A stretch of DNA of 40,599 nucleotides from assembly GCA_002729725.1 (NCBI GenBank), contig PBYS01000101.1, positions 1-40,599 on the forward strand. The letters run 5' to 3'. The notes under the pieces were generated by a model. It worked only from the letters and a program-made list of their open reading frames with translations, had not been told where the DNA came from and ran no database searches. Numbering within the stretch: the stretch's first letter is position 1; the number at the start of each line of letters is the position of its first letter. The stretch is from Puniceicoccaceae bacterium. Its GTDB lineage: Bacteria > Verrucomicrobiota > Verrucomicrobiia > Opitutales > Coraliomargaritaceae. The position numbers and the translations under genes are program-made. This document shows, one piece after another, positions 8,841 through 18,206 of the stretch.

Positions 8841-9031
8841 AGCGTTGTTTGTAAAGAGGTTAAGAAAACAGACCCATAACCACGCCAGCGAAGCACGGCG
8901 CGGCCATTTGAATGGGTCGCATCTATTGTTAGTGTAAGCCATGCTCCAAAACCACAAGTCCGGATTTACTTATTAAGAAATTGCTTTGCAGCTGCCGCAC
9001 AGTGCTTCAAAAGAGTAAGCCCTCTTTAACT

Positions 9032-10936
9032 ATGTCAACGATCCGTATACTATCCGACCGAGTCGCTAACCAAATCGCCGCAGGCGAAGTGATTGAGCGC
9101 CCAGTCGCCGTGGTCAAGGAACTAGTAGAAAACAGTATCGACGCCGGAGCCACTCGGATCGAAGTCGAATTCCGCAATGGCGGCAAATCCTACATTCGCA
9201 TCGAAGACAATGGTAAGGGCATGAGCCCCGACGAAGCACTTCTGTCACTGGAGCGACATGCCACCAGTAAGATCCGTGAGGCGGTCGACCTAAACGAGGT
9301 ATCGAGCTTCGGCTTTCGGGGCGAAGCCCTGCCCTCAATCGCGTCGGTCTCACGTTTCACCCTGCGCACCCGCGCCGAAGGCTGGGAGCACGGCACCGAA
9401 ATCAAAATCAATGGCGGCAAGTTATTGGATAAAAAGGCCTGCGGCATGCCTGTGGGCACCGTGATCGAAGTGGCGCAACTATTCAACTCCGTGCCCGCAC
9501 GGCGCAAGTTCCTAAAGACCGACCCCACCGAAACTGCTCACATCACTTACAACACACGGCTCTTTGCGGTGGCCCACCCCAAAGTAGCCTTCCGCGTGCT
9601 CGAAGGAGGCCGCACCGTCTTTCAATCCCCTGCCTGCGAAAATTTGCGCGACCGCATCGCCGAGATTTGGGGACGCAGCTTAGCCGACGACTTAATACCC
9701 GTCGACGTGAGCGATCCCAAGACAGGCTACCGCTTGACAGGGCTGACCGCAAAGCCAGGAGTGGGACGCTCCACCCGGCGCGAACTGGTCACACTGGTTA
9801 ACCGTCGCCCTGTCGATAGTCGCACGCTCGGCTTCGCGGTATTGGACGCCTACCATGGCCGCATTCAAAAAGGCCGCTACCCGCCCGCGTTTTTGTTTTT
9901 AGAAATTAATACGCAAGAGGTGGACGTTAACGTGCACCCCGCCAAGCGCGAGGTTCGCTTCCGTAATGATGGCGCGATTCGCCGCTTTGTGCTGGGCGCA
10001 ATTACCGAAACACTAGTCGCCGCCACAGAGGCTCAACGCCCACAGCTCGAAGGCACGGCCATTAAAGCCGAAGCCCCATGTAATGCGGTCGACGTGAACG
10101 ACTCCGTCGAGCTCAAGACACCGTCCGCGGCAACCACATCCTCCGAAGTGGTGGAATCCTTCCAACCCACCGCCCCAAAAGCCTCGCCCCAACCGACGCC
10201 GCCAAGTAGCCCCCGCCAGCCGGAGGCGAAGCCTGCATCCAAAGCAGAGCCACGGCATACGCCCGCACCGGGCATCACACCAGCACCCCAAGCGACAGCG
10301 ACGCCCCTCGCAACTCGCCCTTCCGCAGCGGCGACCACAGCGAGCAGCACGCAATCTAGTCCGACCTGGCGCTTGATTACTGTATTAAAAAAGCAATACG
10401 GCCTCTTTGACACCCCGCGTGGGCTAGTCATGCTACATTTACGGCATGCCGATCAGCGCGTGCGCTTCGAGCGCATACTTGAAAGCTACAAAGAGAGCGC
10501 ACCACCGAGCCAAGGCCTGTTGATCCCACACCCCGTCGAGTTGGAGCCCTTAGCTTCAGAAGCGCTTTTAGCGCATCTCGATTTAGTCAATGCACAAGGC
10601 TTTCATATCGAAGAATTTGGCCGTCACTTCTATCGCATCGAGGCCGTGCCAGCATGGCTGGAGCCGGAACAAGCGGAGGGCTTCGTGCGCGACATGGTGG
10701 ATCTACTGCGCCAACGCGGGGGCTCGCGCAAGCAGAGCGAATTAGTCTGGGAGGCAGTCGCCAAACTAGCAGTGCAAGGCAGCTACCGTCGCAGCGACAG
10801 CATGAGTGAAGCAGGCGTGCAGCAACTCGCCGAAGCTCTGCTACACTGCGACACCCCACACACCTCCCCTTTCGGAAAACCGACCTTCAGTGAAATCAGT
10901 TGGAGCGAATGGGAGCGCCGCTTCGGCAAAGACTAA
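9032..10936 (+). CDS. mutL: DNA mismatch repair protein MutL, endonuclease motifs degenerate
   Basis: 634 residues from ATG 9032 ([20 protein letters not shown]). The GHKL ATPase is complete: [12 protein letters not shown] with E30 and N34 matching the catalytic pair, DNGKGM at 59-64, HATSKI and GFRGEAL. A Pro/Ala/Thr-rich linker spans about 350-450. The C-terminal dimerisation domain (about 455-634) lacks the endonuclease signature: where DQHA(x)2E(x)4E is expected there is [13 protein letters not shown] (about 469-481), and where C(P)HGRP is expected there is SPFGKP (about 612-617), with no ACxA block. It therefore resembles the MutL of MutH-containing bacteria, which matches mismatches via MutS but does not nick. 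The stop is three bases before the next gene, so the pair is probably an operon. Confidence 0.95.
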   Translation: MSTIRILSDRVANQIAAGEVIERPVAVVKELVENSIDAGATRIEVEFRNGGKSYIRIEDNGKGMSPDEALLSLERHATSKIREAVDLNEVSSFGFRGEALPSIASVSRFTLRTRAEGWEHGTEIKINGGKLLDKKACGMPVGTVIEVAQLFNSVPARRKFLKTDPTETAHITYNTRLFAVAHPKVAFRVLEGGRTVFQSPACENLRDRIAEIWGRSLADDLIPVDVSDPKTGYRLTGLTAKPGVGRSTRRELVTLVNRRPVDSRTLGFAVLDAYHGRIQKGRYPPAFLFLEINTQEVDVNVHPAKREVRFRNDGAIRRFVLGAITETLVAATEAQRPQLEGTAIKAEAPCNAVDVNDSVELKTPSAATTSSEVVESFQPTAPKASPQPTPPSSPRQPEAKPASKAEPRHTPAPGITPAPQATATPLATRPSAAATTASSTQSSPTWRLITVLKKQYGLFDTPRGLVMLHLRHADQRVRFERILESYKESAPPSQGLLIPHPVELEPLASEALLAHLDLVNAQGFHIEEFGRHFYRIEAVPAWLEPEQAEGFVRDMVDLLRQRGGSRKQSELVWEAVAKLAVQGSYRRSDSMSEAGVQQLAEALLHCDTPHTSPFGKPTFSEISWSEWERRFGKD

Positions 10937-10939
10937 ATC

Positions 10940-12235
10940 ATGCCTGATACTCATAACAGTTTCGCGCATTGGCAACAACTCGCACTAAACATGCCCGAGC
11001 AAATGGCCGCGCAGTTTATCGAGAAATGTGAATCACTCCCGCCCGAGACGCGACGCGCACTGATTGCGGCCACTCCCGACCAAGACAGCCTGACTCAGAA
11101 CATCAAAGCCGCATGCGCTCAAGAAGATGCACCGCTACGCGGAGTACCCTACCTACTGCAAGATCTCTTCGACGTAGAAGAACTGCCCACTCGCTGTGGC
11201 GCCCCCTTTCAAGACCCCTTCGAAGCGCCACTCGAAGACGGCAGCCTGCTCCATCACAAATTAAAAAGACTCGGAGCCAGCCTACTGGGCAAGACCGTCC
11301 CCAGTGAATTTGGTGTCGACCCACGCGGTCGCAACTTGAGCTTTGGCGACTGTCCCCACGCCGATGGCCTGCGCTATGTCTGCGGAGGCGGTGCCGGCGC
11401 CTGCGCCCACGCGGTCAGCGCCGGCTGGGCTCCGATCGCCTTCGGCCTCGACAGCGCTGCGGGCATTCGCATACCCGCCGCATTTCATGGCTTGTTTGGC
11501 TTCAGAATGGCTAATAACGACTACGCTCGTGAAGGCGTCTTTCCTATCATCCCCTCGCTGGAGTCCGTGGGCTGGATGACCGCTCAACTGGAAGACTTAC
11601 AAACTAGCATTGAAGCCCTCTTTCCCAGCTTGAACGCGAGCAGCACTGAAGCCCCCCACGGCTATTTACTAAACGATCCAAGCATCCCACTGGATGCCGA
11701 GCTCAAGGCCAACATGATGGACCTCACGCGCTACCTCGACGTGGATGACAATCCCGAGCCCAACAGGGCCCTGTGCCGCAGGTTTAAAGAGTCTGGCGAA
11801 GCCTACACCACCATTGAATCCCGCGAGCTCTACGCGATCCATCAATACTGGATTGAAGAATATCGGACACGCTATCCCGAGCATTTACTGCGACGCATCG
11901 AAGCAGGGCAAATCTGCACGGCGGAAAAAGCTGAGCTAGCCACGGCCATCCAACAAAAAATTCGGGAAACGATGTCAGATTTTTTTAATCGCTATGACTA
12001 TTTGATCCTACCGATTAGCCCGCAAGCGACACCAGATCGAGCCAATTGGAGTGGACAAATCAGCAACGAGCTCAACCGCCTAAACGCGCCTGCCAGCCTG
12101 ACTTTCTTGCCAGCACTGATATTGCCCTTCCCATGCGATGAAGGCCGTCACAGCGCGCTACAACTGCTACTGAACCCGCGTAAACTCCATCTCTGCTCAA
12201 AGATTTTACAACAGGTCAGAGGCTTCTACGGTTAA
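10940..12235 (+). CDS. Amidase-signature-fold protein lacking the catalytic triad (pseudoenzyme)
   Basis: 431 residues with clear amidase-signature similarity: PLRGVPYLLQDLFDV, GASLLGKTVPSEFG, the glycine-rich block and IRIPAAFHGLFGF. Active enzymes (FAAH, malonamidase, GatA) use Lys, cis-Ser and Ser. Here the Lys of GVPxxxKD is Q74, GGSSGG reads GGGAGA so the cis-Ser is A152, and the nucleophile of GGSIR is G175 (DSAAGIR). All three residues are replaced although the surrounding fold motifs are kept, which argues against random decay. It is unlikely to be GatA or any hydrolase; a binding or structural role is possible. It starts three bases after mutL and is probably cotranscribed with it. 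No signal peptide. Confidence 0.8.
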   Translation: MPDTHNSFAHWQQLALNMPEQMAAQFIEKCESLPPETRRALIAATPDQDSLTQNIKAACAQEDAPLRGVPYLLQDLFDVEELPTRCGAPFQDPFEAPLEDGSLLHHKLKRLGASLLGKTVPSEFGVDPRGRNLSFGDCPHADGLRYVCGGGAGACAHAVSAGWAPIAFGLDSAAGIRIPAAFHGLFGFRMANNDYAREGVFPIIPSLESVGWMTAQLEDLQTSIEALFPSLNASSTEAPHGYLLNDPSIPLDAELKANMMDLTRYLDVDDNPEPNRALCRRFKESGEAYTTIESRELYAIHQYWIEEYRTRYPEHLLRRIEAGQICTAEKAELATAIQQKIRETMSDFFNRYDYLILPISPQATPDRANWSGQISNELNRLNAPASLTFLPALILPFPCDEGRHSALQLLLNPRKLHLCSKILQQVRGFYG

Positions 12236-12346
12236 ACCTACGAACGAAACAGCAAAAGATGGCTTCATAGTTGCCAAGCAAATCGACGACCAATAGACTC
12301 TCCACCACTAACGCCCCCCACATTAACAAAACTGATTTACAAACAT

Positions 12347-13201
12347 ATGACGCTCCCCCGTGAATGCTCCCGCGATGAATGGCCTCTCAAAGCCTACAAG
12401 AATCTTGATTTTTTAAATAGCGATCCCGCTCGCAACATCCGTGTGCTCTGCGAAATGACCGAACCAGGCCTGCGCTTTGCGGAACAAGATGTCAAAGACA
12501 CGATCGTGCTTTTCGGCTCCGCGCGCACCAAGCCGCTACAACTCGCGGAGCAGCAACTCGCCACGGTGCAAGCACGGATACAAGATCCGGAAAATATGAG
12601 CCTCGAAGAAAGGCGCAGTCTCCACCAAGCCAAATGTGCCGTGCAGGCCGCACCCTACCATCAGGCCGCGATAGATCTATCAGAGTCGCTGACCAAATGG
12701 TCGATGAGCCTACCAGGAGAGCACCAAGATCGTTTTCTAATCTGCTCGGGAGGCGGACCGGGCATCATGGAAGCCGCCAACCTCGGTGCTCACAACGTAG
12801 GCGGCAAGTCGGTCGGCCTGGGGATCAGCCTCCCCTTCGAGCAAGGCGTCAACGAGTACATTCCTGAAGAACTCAAGTTCGAATTCCACTACTTTTTTGT
12901 GCGCAAATATTGGTTTATGTTGATGGCTAAAGCCTTAGTTGCTTTCCCTGGAGGCTTCGGCACCATGGATGAACTCTTCGAAACGCTTACACTCGTCCAG
13001 ACGAAGAAAGTCGAGAAGCTGCCACCGATCGTATTGTTCGGCAGCGAGTTTTGGAACGATGTGCTTAACTTCGACGCATTCGTGAAATGGGGCACCATTT
13101 CGCCAGAAGACGTCCACCTGTTTAAAATTATTGATTCTGTCGAAGAGGCGCACGACTACATCGTAAAATGCCTGACTGAACGCTTTCTAACAGTCAGCTA
13201 G
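12347..13201 (+). CDS. LOG-family (TIGR00730-like) nucleotide-binding protein
   Basis: 284 residues with a Rossmann-like LOG fold: VLFGSART near 55, GGGPGIMEAANLGA near 140 and the signature PGGFGTMDELFE near 201. Proteins with PGGxGTxxE are often labelled lysine decarboxylase, but characterised members hydrolyse nucleoside 5'-monophosphates (cytokinin-activating phosphoribohydrolase). An insert of about 50 residues between the first strand and the GGGPG motif makes it longer than the short LOG forms. Its stop overlaps the convergent kdsD stop by four bases (13198-13201). The 111 bases upstream hold no recognisable gene. Confidence 0.85.
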   Translation: MTLPRECSRDEWPLKAYKNLDFLNSDPARNIRVLCEMTEPGLRFAEQDVKDTIVLFGSARTKPLQLAEQQLATVQARIQDPENMSLEERRSLHQAKCAVQAAPYHQAAIDLSESLTKWSMSLPGEHQDRFLICSGGGPGIMEAANLGAHNVGGKSVGLGISLPFEQGVNEYIPEELKFEFHYFFVRKYWFMLMAKALVAFPGGFGTMDELFETLTLVQTKKVEKLPPIVLFGSEFWNDVLNFDAFVKWGTISPEDVHLFKIIDSVEEAHDYIVKCLTERFLTVS

Positions 13202-14184
13202 GAAAAGCTGGGCTGGTAGACGTCGTGCAGACGTAGCAGGCCGACACATTTACCATCCTGGCGATCCACCACTGGCAGTACAGAGATTTGTGAAGGGCGG
13301 TCTTCCATCACTCGAACCGCCTCACCGAGGCTCATGCCGAGGTGTGTAGAAATCGGCCCGGCAGTCATGCAATCGCCCACTTTCTTGGCCAGAATATCGC
13401 CCTCAGCTGATAGAATCCGGCGAATATCGCCATCGGTAATAATTCCTTCCAGCACACCGGTCGGCGAAACCACACATGCGGCACCAAAAGGAGCCTGGGT
13501 CATACGAATCACGACCTCGCGTAGGGTTTCATCCGCTTGCGCGCAGGCGACGCGCTCAACTGGGTGCATCACCTCGCTTACCGTCATTAATAAATTGCGC
13601 CCTAACTGACCGCCGGGGTGAAAAGTGGCAAACTGCTCTGCAGTGAAATCGCGCGCCTTAACCAATGCGGCCGCTAAGGCATCGCCGATTGCGAGGCTGA
13701 CAGTGGAGCTGGATGTCGGCATCAAATTCAGCGGATCGGCCTCCTTCTCGACGCTAGCATCGATCACCACATCGGCCGCCTCCGCAATAGGCGAATCCGT
13801 ATTTCCCACAATCGCGATCACCGGAGATTTGAATTTGCGAAAGAAGGGCAGCAGACGTAAAACCTCAGCAGTGCTTCCGCTCTTCGAAAGCACAACTGTA
13901 GGATCACCGGGTTGATAGACGCCCAGGTCACCATGAATCGCTTCGGCTGCGTGTAAAAAGACGGAGGGCGTGCCGCTACTGGAAAACGTAGCGGCCAGCT
14001 TCGCACCGATGTGCCCCGATTTGCCGATCCCGCAGATCACCAGCTTTGTCGGTGCAGACAAAATAATATCAACGGCGGCGGCAAATGAAGCGTCAAGCCG
14101 TGCGGCCGCCATCTCAATGGCGGTGGCTTCTGCACGCATCGCCTCGCGGCCAGTTTCCAAGCTATGCTGTTCTAAATCGGACAT
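13198..14184 (-). CDS. kdsD: D-arabinose-5-phosphate isomerase (KdsD/KpsF/GutQ family)
   Basis: 328 residues. An N-terminal SIS domain (about 30-180) with ICGIGKSGHIGAKLAATFSSSGTPS and LSKSGSTAEVLRLL is followed by two CBS domains (about 205-325). The enzyme converts ribulose-5-phosphate to arabinose-5-phosphate, first step of Kdo synthesis for LPS. The conserved HPGGQLGR block between SIS and CBS domains is present. kdsB, a later Kdo-pathway gene, lies at 25296, so two separate Kdo genes occur in the window. The gene has its own promoter region after the terminator at 14263-14291. Family is firm; KdsD versus KpsF or GutQ naming rests on context. Confidence 0.92.
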   Translation of the reverse strand: MSDLEQHSLETGREAMRAEATAIEMAAARLDASFAAAVDIILSAPTKLVICGIGKSGHIGAKLAATFSSSGTPSVFLHAAEAIHGDLGVYQPGDPTVVLSKSGSTAEVLRLLPFFRKFKSPVIAIVGNTDSPIAEAADVVIDASVEKEADPLNLMPTSSSTVSLAIGDALAAALVKARDFTAEQFATFHPGGQLGRNLLMTVSEVMHPVERVACAQADETLREVVIRMTQAPFGAACVVSPTGVLEGIITDGDIRRILSAEGDILAKKVGDCMTAGPISTHLGMSLGEAVRVMEDRPSQISVLPVVDRQDGKCVGLLRLHDVYQPSFS

Positions 14185-14262
14185 CCTTTAAGCCTAGCTG
14201 CTTCGGCTTAAATCGGCCACTCAAAAATTCAGACTGCGCACGAAAGCTGCGTCCCTGCACAT

Positions 14263-14291
14263 AAAAAAAGCCGCCTCCACAGGAGACGGCT
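14263..14291 (-). terminator. Intrinsic terminator, - strand
   Basis: On the - strand AGCCGTCTCC (14291-14282), loop TGT, GGAGGCGGCT (14278-14269, one G.U pair), followed by seven T (14269-14263). It lies between the lipoprotein stop (14425) and the kdsD start (14184), so it ends transcription of the lipoprotein gene. Confidence 0.85.
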
Positions 14292-14368
14292 GAATCAATT
14301 TTTCAACTACACGAACGGGACGCGGCATGTTGGCTGTCAACAAGCTAGCAGCCGCAGCCGAACAGGCG

Positions 14369-14418
14369 AACAACCCTAGCAGGGAACAGCCCTAGCAGCT
14401 GAACAGCCCTAGCAGGCG
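14369..14418. repeat. Short tandem repeat, three 16-17-bp units
   Basis: Three consecutive units of the pattern AACAGCCCTAGCAG plus two or three bases: 14369-14384, 14385-14401 and 14402-14418. A degenerate partial copy may extend on both sides (CTAGCAGCCG at 14345, GGCCTAGTAG near 14422). It sits in the 3' untranslated stretch between the lipoprotein stop and its terminator. Too short and without spacers to be CRISPR; likely slippage-derived. Confidence 0.7.
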
Positions 14419-14424
14419 ATTGGC

Positions 14425-14679
14425 CTAGTAGTCTTGCAGAGTAATAAGGCCCCAAAGGAGTGTCACCTTATCACCACTAAAATTCTTACGGCTGTAGAGC
14501 TCGTCAGTGCTCACCGCGAAGGTTGCGACACCAGCATTCTCATAAGACTCTCTCTCGATAGACGCGATCCCGAGAAGGTTTGCTTCCTTAGGTGCCATCT
14601 GAGCAGTGCCACCATCGCAGCCAGTAAATGCCAGAGCGGCCAATGAAAGAGACAGAAGAGCGAGGATCTTAATACGCAT
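14425..14679 (-). CDS. Small putative lipoprotein
   Basis: 84 residues from ATG 14679 (MRIKILALLSLSLAALAFTGC). Upstream in-frame codons lack a signal-like sequence, and this start gives a perfect type II signal peptide: MRIK charge cluster, hydrophobic core, then AFTGC with the lipidated Cys at 21. The mature part is about 63 residues, with no motif I recognise (YSRKNFSGDKVTLLWGL near the end). Likely anchored in the outer or inner membrane facing the periplasm. Its own terminator is downstream and yebC starts its coding end about 95 bases upstream. Function unknown. Confidence 0.75.
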   Translation of the reverse strand: MRIKILALLSLSLAALAFTGCDGGTAQMAPKEANLLGIASIERESYENAGVATFAVSTDELYSRKNFSGDKVTLLWGLITLQDY

Positions 14680-14773
14680 TTTTATTTGTGGGGTTTGAAT
14701 TAAAGTCAAATAGAGCCTGAGCGCAGTCTCAGCGTTTGGCAAGTGGTTTTTAGTGGTGGATGCGGGTATTCAA

Positions 14774-15526
14774 TTACGCATCGTCATCGCCCAATAAATC
14801 GGCTGCGATGTCCATATTCGAATGCACGGCTTTGACATCCTCCAAATCGTCGAGTTTCTCGATCAAGTGAAGCACCTTACGAGCCGTATCTTTATCTTCG
14901 ATGGGCACTAGAATATTAGGCACGTAAGCCAACTCGGACGACTCGGTCTCGATCTCTTGATCGCTGAGTGCTTGCGAGAGAGTATCGTATTCCGACATAG
15001 GGCAGATCACTTCGAAGTGAGTGCCTTCGTTCTTAATGTCCTCGGCACCGGCTTCCAGCGCTAGGTCCATCAAGGCTTCTTCACTGATCTTAGTAGAGTC
15101 GATGATGACTTGGCCTTTGCGATCGAACTGAAACGCAACAGCACCCACCCCCGCGAGGTTGCCCCCATTTTTAGTCATGGTGCTGCGCACCTCCGAAGCG
15201 GAGCGGTTTTTGTTATCGGTGGTGATTTCCACGATAATACCAACGCCCCCCGCGCCATAACCTTCGTAAACAAGTTCTTCGTAGACGATCCCGGGCAACT
15301 CACCAGTGCCCTTTTTGATGGCGCGCTCCACATTATCCGAAGGCATGTTGGCTGCTTTCGCTTTTGCGATCACGGTGCGCAGGCGTGGGTTCATCGCTGG
15401 ATCGCCGCCGCCGTCGCGTGCTGCGAGTGTGAGATCCTTACTGATCACACTAAAGATTTTACCGCGCTTCGCATCGGCTGCGCCCTTGGCGCGTTTAATT
15501 GTGGCCCATTTACTGTGTCCTGACAT
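14774..15526 (-). CDS. yebC: YebC/PmpR family protein
   Basis: 250 residues, full length. It begins MSGHSKWATIKRAKGAADAKRGKIF, the hallmark N-terminus, then GGDPAMNPRLRTVIAKAKAANMPSDN (landmark only) and the EELVYEGYGAGGVGI block. Such proteins were long described as transcriptional regulators; several recent reports link them to translation at difficult peptide motifs on the ribosome. It is the last gene of the rpmH-rnpA-yidD-yidC run, 50 bases after yidC. That placement with translation and membrane-insertion genes fits a ribosome-linked role. The C-terminal acidic end LLGDDDA is normal for the family. Confidence 0.95.
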   Translation of the reverse strand: MSGHSKWATIKRAKGAADAKRGKIFSVISKDLTLAARDGGGDPAMNPRLRTVIAKAKAANMPSDNVERAIKKGTGELPGIVYEELVYEGYGAGGVGIIVEITTDNKNRSASEVRSTMTKNGGNLAGVGAVAFQFDRKGQVIIDSTKISEEALMDLALEAGAEDIKNEGTHFEVICPMSEYDTLSQALSDQEIETESSELAYVPNILVPIEDKDTARKVLHLIEKLDDLEDVKAVHSNMDIAADLLGDDDA

Positions 15527-15576
15527 AGCTTATAGAAAGTTGAATTTTGTGTATTTGGAAAGAGGAAAATTAACGC

Positions 15577-17421
15577 TTATTTGCGTTTCGCCTTCGTGCG
15601 CGGGGCGCCTCCTTGACCTTTGGACTTAGCACCAGCAGTCGCGACTGCGGGCTTCAAATCTTCGTCGGGCCGGCTGTTAATAATCTTTTGCTGCACGATA
15701 GTGAGTATATTTTGCACCGTCCAGTAAACCACTAGACCAGAGGCGAAATTGTAAAGAAAGATCAAAAATACGAAGGGCAGGAACTTAAAGATCTTTTGCT
15801 GCATCGGATCCGCAGTGGGCGAGACAGGCATCATGCTCATTTGCAAATACATCGTCACCCCCATGATCATGGGCAAAATATTGATCGGGAAGCCTCCGAT
15901 TTCGAACTGAGTATCGGGCAGCGAGAGGTCACTGACCCAAAGGAAGGGCTCGTGGCGCAACTCAGAGGCGGTGCGCAACATATAAAACAGTCCGAGGAAA
16001 ATCGGCATCTGAATGATCATGGGCAGGCAACCTGCCACCGGATTGACCTGGTGCTCCTTGAAGAGCTTGAGTGTCTCTTGCTGAATTTTTTGAGGATTGT
16101 CCTTATACTTCTCCTTCATTTCGGCCATCGGGCCTTGAATCTTAGCCATGCGCTTCTGCGACTTGCTAGCCTTAGCCGTGAGTGGCCAGAACAGCGTTTT
16201 GATGCATACAGTCATAATCACGATCGACCAACCCCAACTAGGAACGAGCGAGTGAATGGCATACATAAAAGAGAGCAGCAGCTTACTAAAGAAGCCGAAG
16301 AAACCGAACTGCATGACGAGGTCCTGCTGATTACCCAAGGCCTGTAGGCGCTTGAACTCCTTAGGCCCGATAAAGAACTGAAAGTTCAAGGTCTTCGACT
16401 CGCCAGGAGCCAAAGTGCCGACTTGGTAACCGACACTACCAGAGATGCCCTGATGGCTAGCCGTCTCGTCGCCCCCCTCAATTGCGGGCACTTTGTAAAT
16501 ATACAGATCATCACCGACGGTGTCGGAAGAGAGCACACTGGCAAAGAACTGGTTTTTAACCGAAGCCCACTCCACGCGATCCGCGATTTCCATCTGATCC
16601 GTTGGCAAACTGGAGCCGATGCCCAACACACCATTGCCCCCTTTAAGTTTGGTGATCGGCACAAAATCAGCGTCTTCACCATTATAGTGCCCGACATTCA
16701 GGTAGTTCGCACTTTGCTTGCCCTCGGTAATCGTGCGGGCAGTGCCTAAATTAAAGTAAATGGTGCGAGGATTGATTGCGGCACCCGACTGATTTACAAA
16801 TACAGTACTGTGCTCGATCGCATAAGGCTCTGCATCGGAGCCTGTGGGCGCGATGCGATAGCTACGACGGATGAGCATGCCTTCGCCTTGATCCAGCACA
16901 AATGTGATCGAATCCGCAGTCTGCTGCTCCACGCGGTAATCGAGCGCAAACTCCCGCATACTTTCGTCGCTCGCCTGATAGCTTAAGCTCAGGGCAGGTA
17001 AATAGCCCCCTTGATTAAAAACGTAGTCATCACGCTCGCCGCGCTTGGTTTGCAGAAAATCAACCGTCTTAATCGCTCCCCCACGCGTCGTGAAGACCGC
17101 CTCAATGAATTCATTCGACAATCGGACCGTCTGTTCCTCAGCCAGCGGCGCCTCGGACAAAGCAGGCACTGAATCCACTTGTTGAAAAAGCTCAGTGACC
17201 GCAGCCGCACCCAGTTTTGCCTGATCGGGCTGCCAGTTCGCATCCGCAGCTACCAGTTGGGCATCCGCTGGAGTGGTGGACTGCCCAGCGGGAGCCTCCA
17301 AAGTTTCCGCCTGTTGCAACTGCTCAATGCGCTGCTGTTCGATTTGCTGGCTCTGCCAAAACATGAAGCCGATGCCGGCCGCAATACAGATAACGCCTAA
17401 AATTGTGTTCTTTTTATCCAT
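15577..17421 (-). CDS. yidC: Membrane protein insertase YidC
   Basis: 614 residues. One N-terminal membrane segment (about 7-22), a long periplasmic region (about 25-365) as in Gram-negative YidC, then the conserved five-helix core (about 375-580) with SWGWSIVIMTVCIK, PLTAKASKSQKRM, the coiled-coil hairpin KEKYKDNPQKIQQETLKLFKEH (landmark) and NPVAGCLPMIIQMPIF. The groove position that is Arg in E. coli is Lys (VCIKTLFWPL), as in many other phyla. A basic C-terminal tail (KSKGQGG...KAKRK) probably binds ribosomes. It inserts membrane proteins alone or with SecYEG. The start overlaps the yidD stop by eight bases. Confidence 0.96.
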   Translation of the reverse strand: MDKKNTILGVICIAAGIGFMFWQSQQIEQQRIEQLQQAETLEAPAGQSTTPADAQLVAADANWQPDQAKLGAAAVTELFQQVDSVPALSEAPLAEEQTVRLSNEFIEAVFTTRGGAIKTVDFLQTKRGERDDYVFNQGGYLPALSLSYQASDESMREFALDYRVEQQTADSITFVLDQGEGMLIRRSYRIAPTGSDAEPYAIEHSTVFVNQSGAAINPRTIYFNLGTARTITEGKQSANYLNVGHYNGEDADFVPITKLKGGNGVLGIGSSLPTDQMEIADRVEWASVKNQFFASVLSSDTVGDDLYIYKVPAIEGGDETASHQGISGSVGYQVGTLAPGESKTLNFQFFIGPKEFKRLQALGNQQDLVMQFGFFGFFSKLLLSFMYAIHSLVPSWGWSIVIMTVCIKTLFWPLTAKASKSQKRMAKIQGPMAEMKEKYKDNPQKIQQETLKLFKEHQVNPVAGCLPMIIQMPIFLGLFYMLRTASELRHEPFLWVSDLSLPDTQFEIGGFPINILPMIMGVTMYLQMSMMPVSPTADPMQQKIFKFLPFVFLIFLYNFASGLVVYWTVQNILTIVQQKIINSRPDEDLKPAVATAGAKSKGQGGAPRTKAKRK

Positions 17422-17755
17422 CTGAATGAGTATTGAAAGGAGGTGAAATGTCGTGTTCGGGCTCGCTATTCAAGCCCGGAACGGGATCAAATCCGCCTGG
17501 ATGCCAAGGATGGCAACGCACAATGCGACGCAGTCCCAACCATGAGCCATAGAAAAAACCATGACGCAAGAGCGCATCACGGGTATAACAGGAACAGGTA
17601 GGTTGAAAGCGACAGCCACAGGAAGTGCCAAACAAAATTTGCTTCAGCGGCGAAAGCACTAACTGGTACACACGCACCAGAGCGGCCGCAATGCGCGAGA
17701 GCAAGGAGGGCTGTGCACAGAACAAGCGCTGGATCTGTTTCGCCCAAGACATCAT
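17414..17755 (-). CDS. yidD: Membrane protein insertion efficiency factor YidD
   Basis: 113 residues. It carries the full YidD signature CRFQPTCSCYTRDAL, then HGFFYGSWLGLRRIVRCHPW and GGFDPVP. A peripheral inner-membrane protein that assists YidC-dependent insertion. The N-terminal extension (about 25 residues before VRVYQLVLSP) and a hydrophilic C-terminal tail make it longer than the about 85-residue norm. Tight packing: the start overlaps the rnpA stop (ATGATG at 17755) and the stop overlaps yidC. Confidence 0.94.
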   Translation of the reverse strand: MMSWAKQIQRLFCAQPSLLSRIAAALVRVYQLVLSPLKQILFGTSCGCRFQPTCSCYTRDALLRHGFFYGSWLGLRRIVRCHPWHPGGFDPVPGLNSEPEHDISPPFNTHSDG

Positions 17756-18105
17756 TTGGCGACGTGCTTCTTATGAATCGTGCGGCAGGCACGTAATAAA
17801 CGCGCCTCCAGATCGTCAAAACTATGACGATCAAAATGATTGCGCAGCACGATCACCAACTCACTACCGGCGGGCAGTTCGCTCGCGTGCTGACGAAATA
17901 GTTCGCGAAAAATACGTTTTCCGTAGTTCCGCTTCACGGCGTTGCCTACGCGACGACTCGCAATAATTCCGAGTCGAGGAGGCGTAGCTAACTCGCTCAC
18001 GTGGCATTGGAAAATAAAAGGTCCGCAGTGGATACGATGACCCAAACTGCGGACTTCTAAAAATTCGCGTGGCTTACGTAAGCGCATTGAAACCGGGATT
18101 CCCAT
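17752..18105 (-). CDS. rnpA: Ribonuclease P protein component
   Basis: 117 residues. The RNase P protein signature is visible as RLGIIASRRVGNAVKRNYGKRIFRE (landmark, about residues 44-68), in which RNYGKR replaces the more common RNRVKR. It binds RNase P RNA and helps it cut tRNA 5' leaders. The start could be Met1 or Met7 (MRLRKPREF, closer to the usual N-terminus). It follows rpmH by about 100 bases, the classic rpmH-rnpA arrangement. Confidence 0.94.
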   Translation of the reverse strand: MGIPVSMRLRKPREFLEVRSLGHRIHCGPFIFQCHVSELATPPRLGIIASRRVGNAVKRNYGKRIFRELFRQHASELPAGSELVIVLRNHFDRHSFDDLEARLLRACRTIHKKHVAK

Positions 18106-18206
18106 GGTCTCTGATAATACGCTCGCGATGATTTAACCACTCAAGGCCCAAGCCCCATCAACCACAAGGATCAACAGATCAAGATGACCTTTATACGACT
18201 AGACCA

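Noticed and set aside
10013..10431. Two overlapping antisense ORFs rich in Gly, Arg and Cys within mutL
   Set aside because: Artefact of the GC-rich Pro/Ala linker of MutL; composition is not protein-like.
14369..14418. CRISPR array
   Set aside because: Units are adjacent, 16-17 bases, without spacers; no cas genes in the window.
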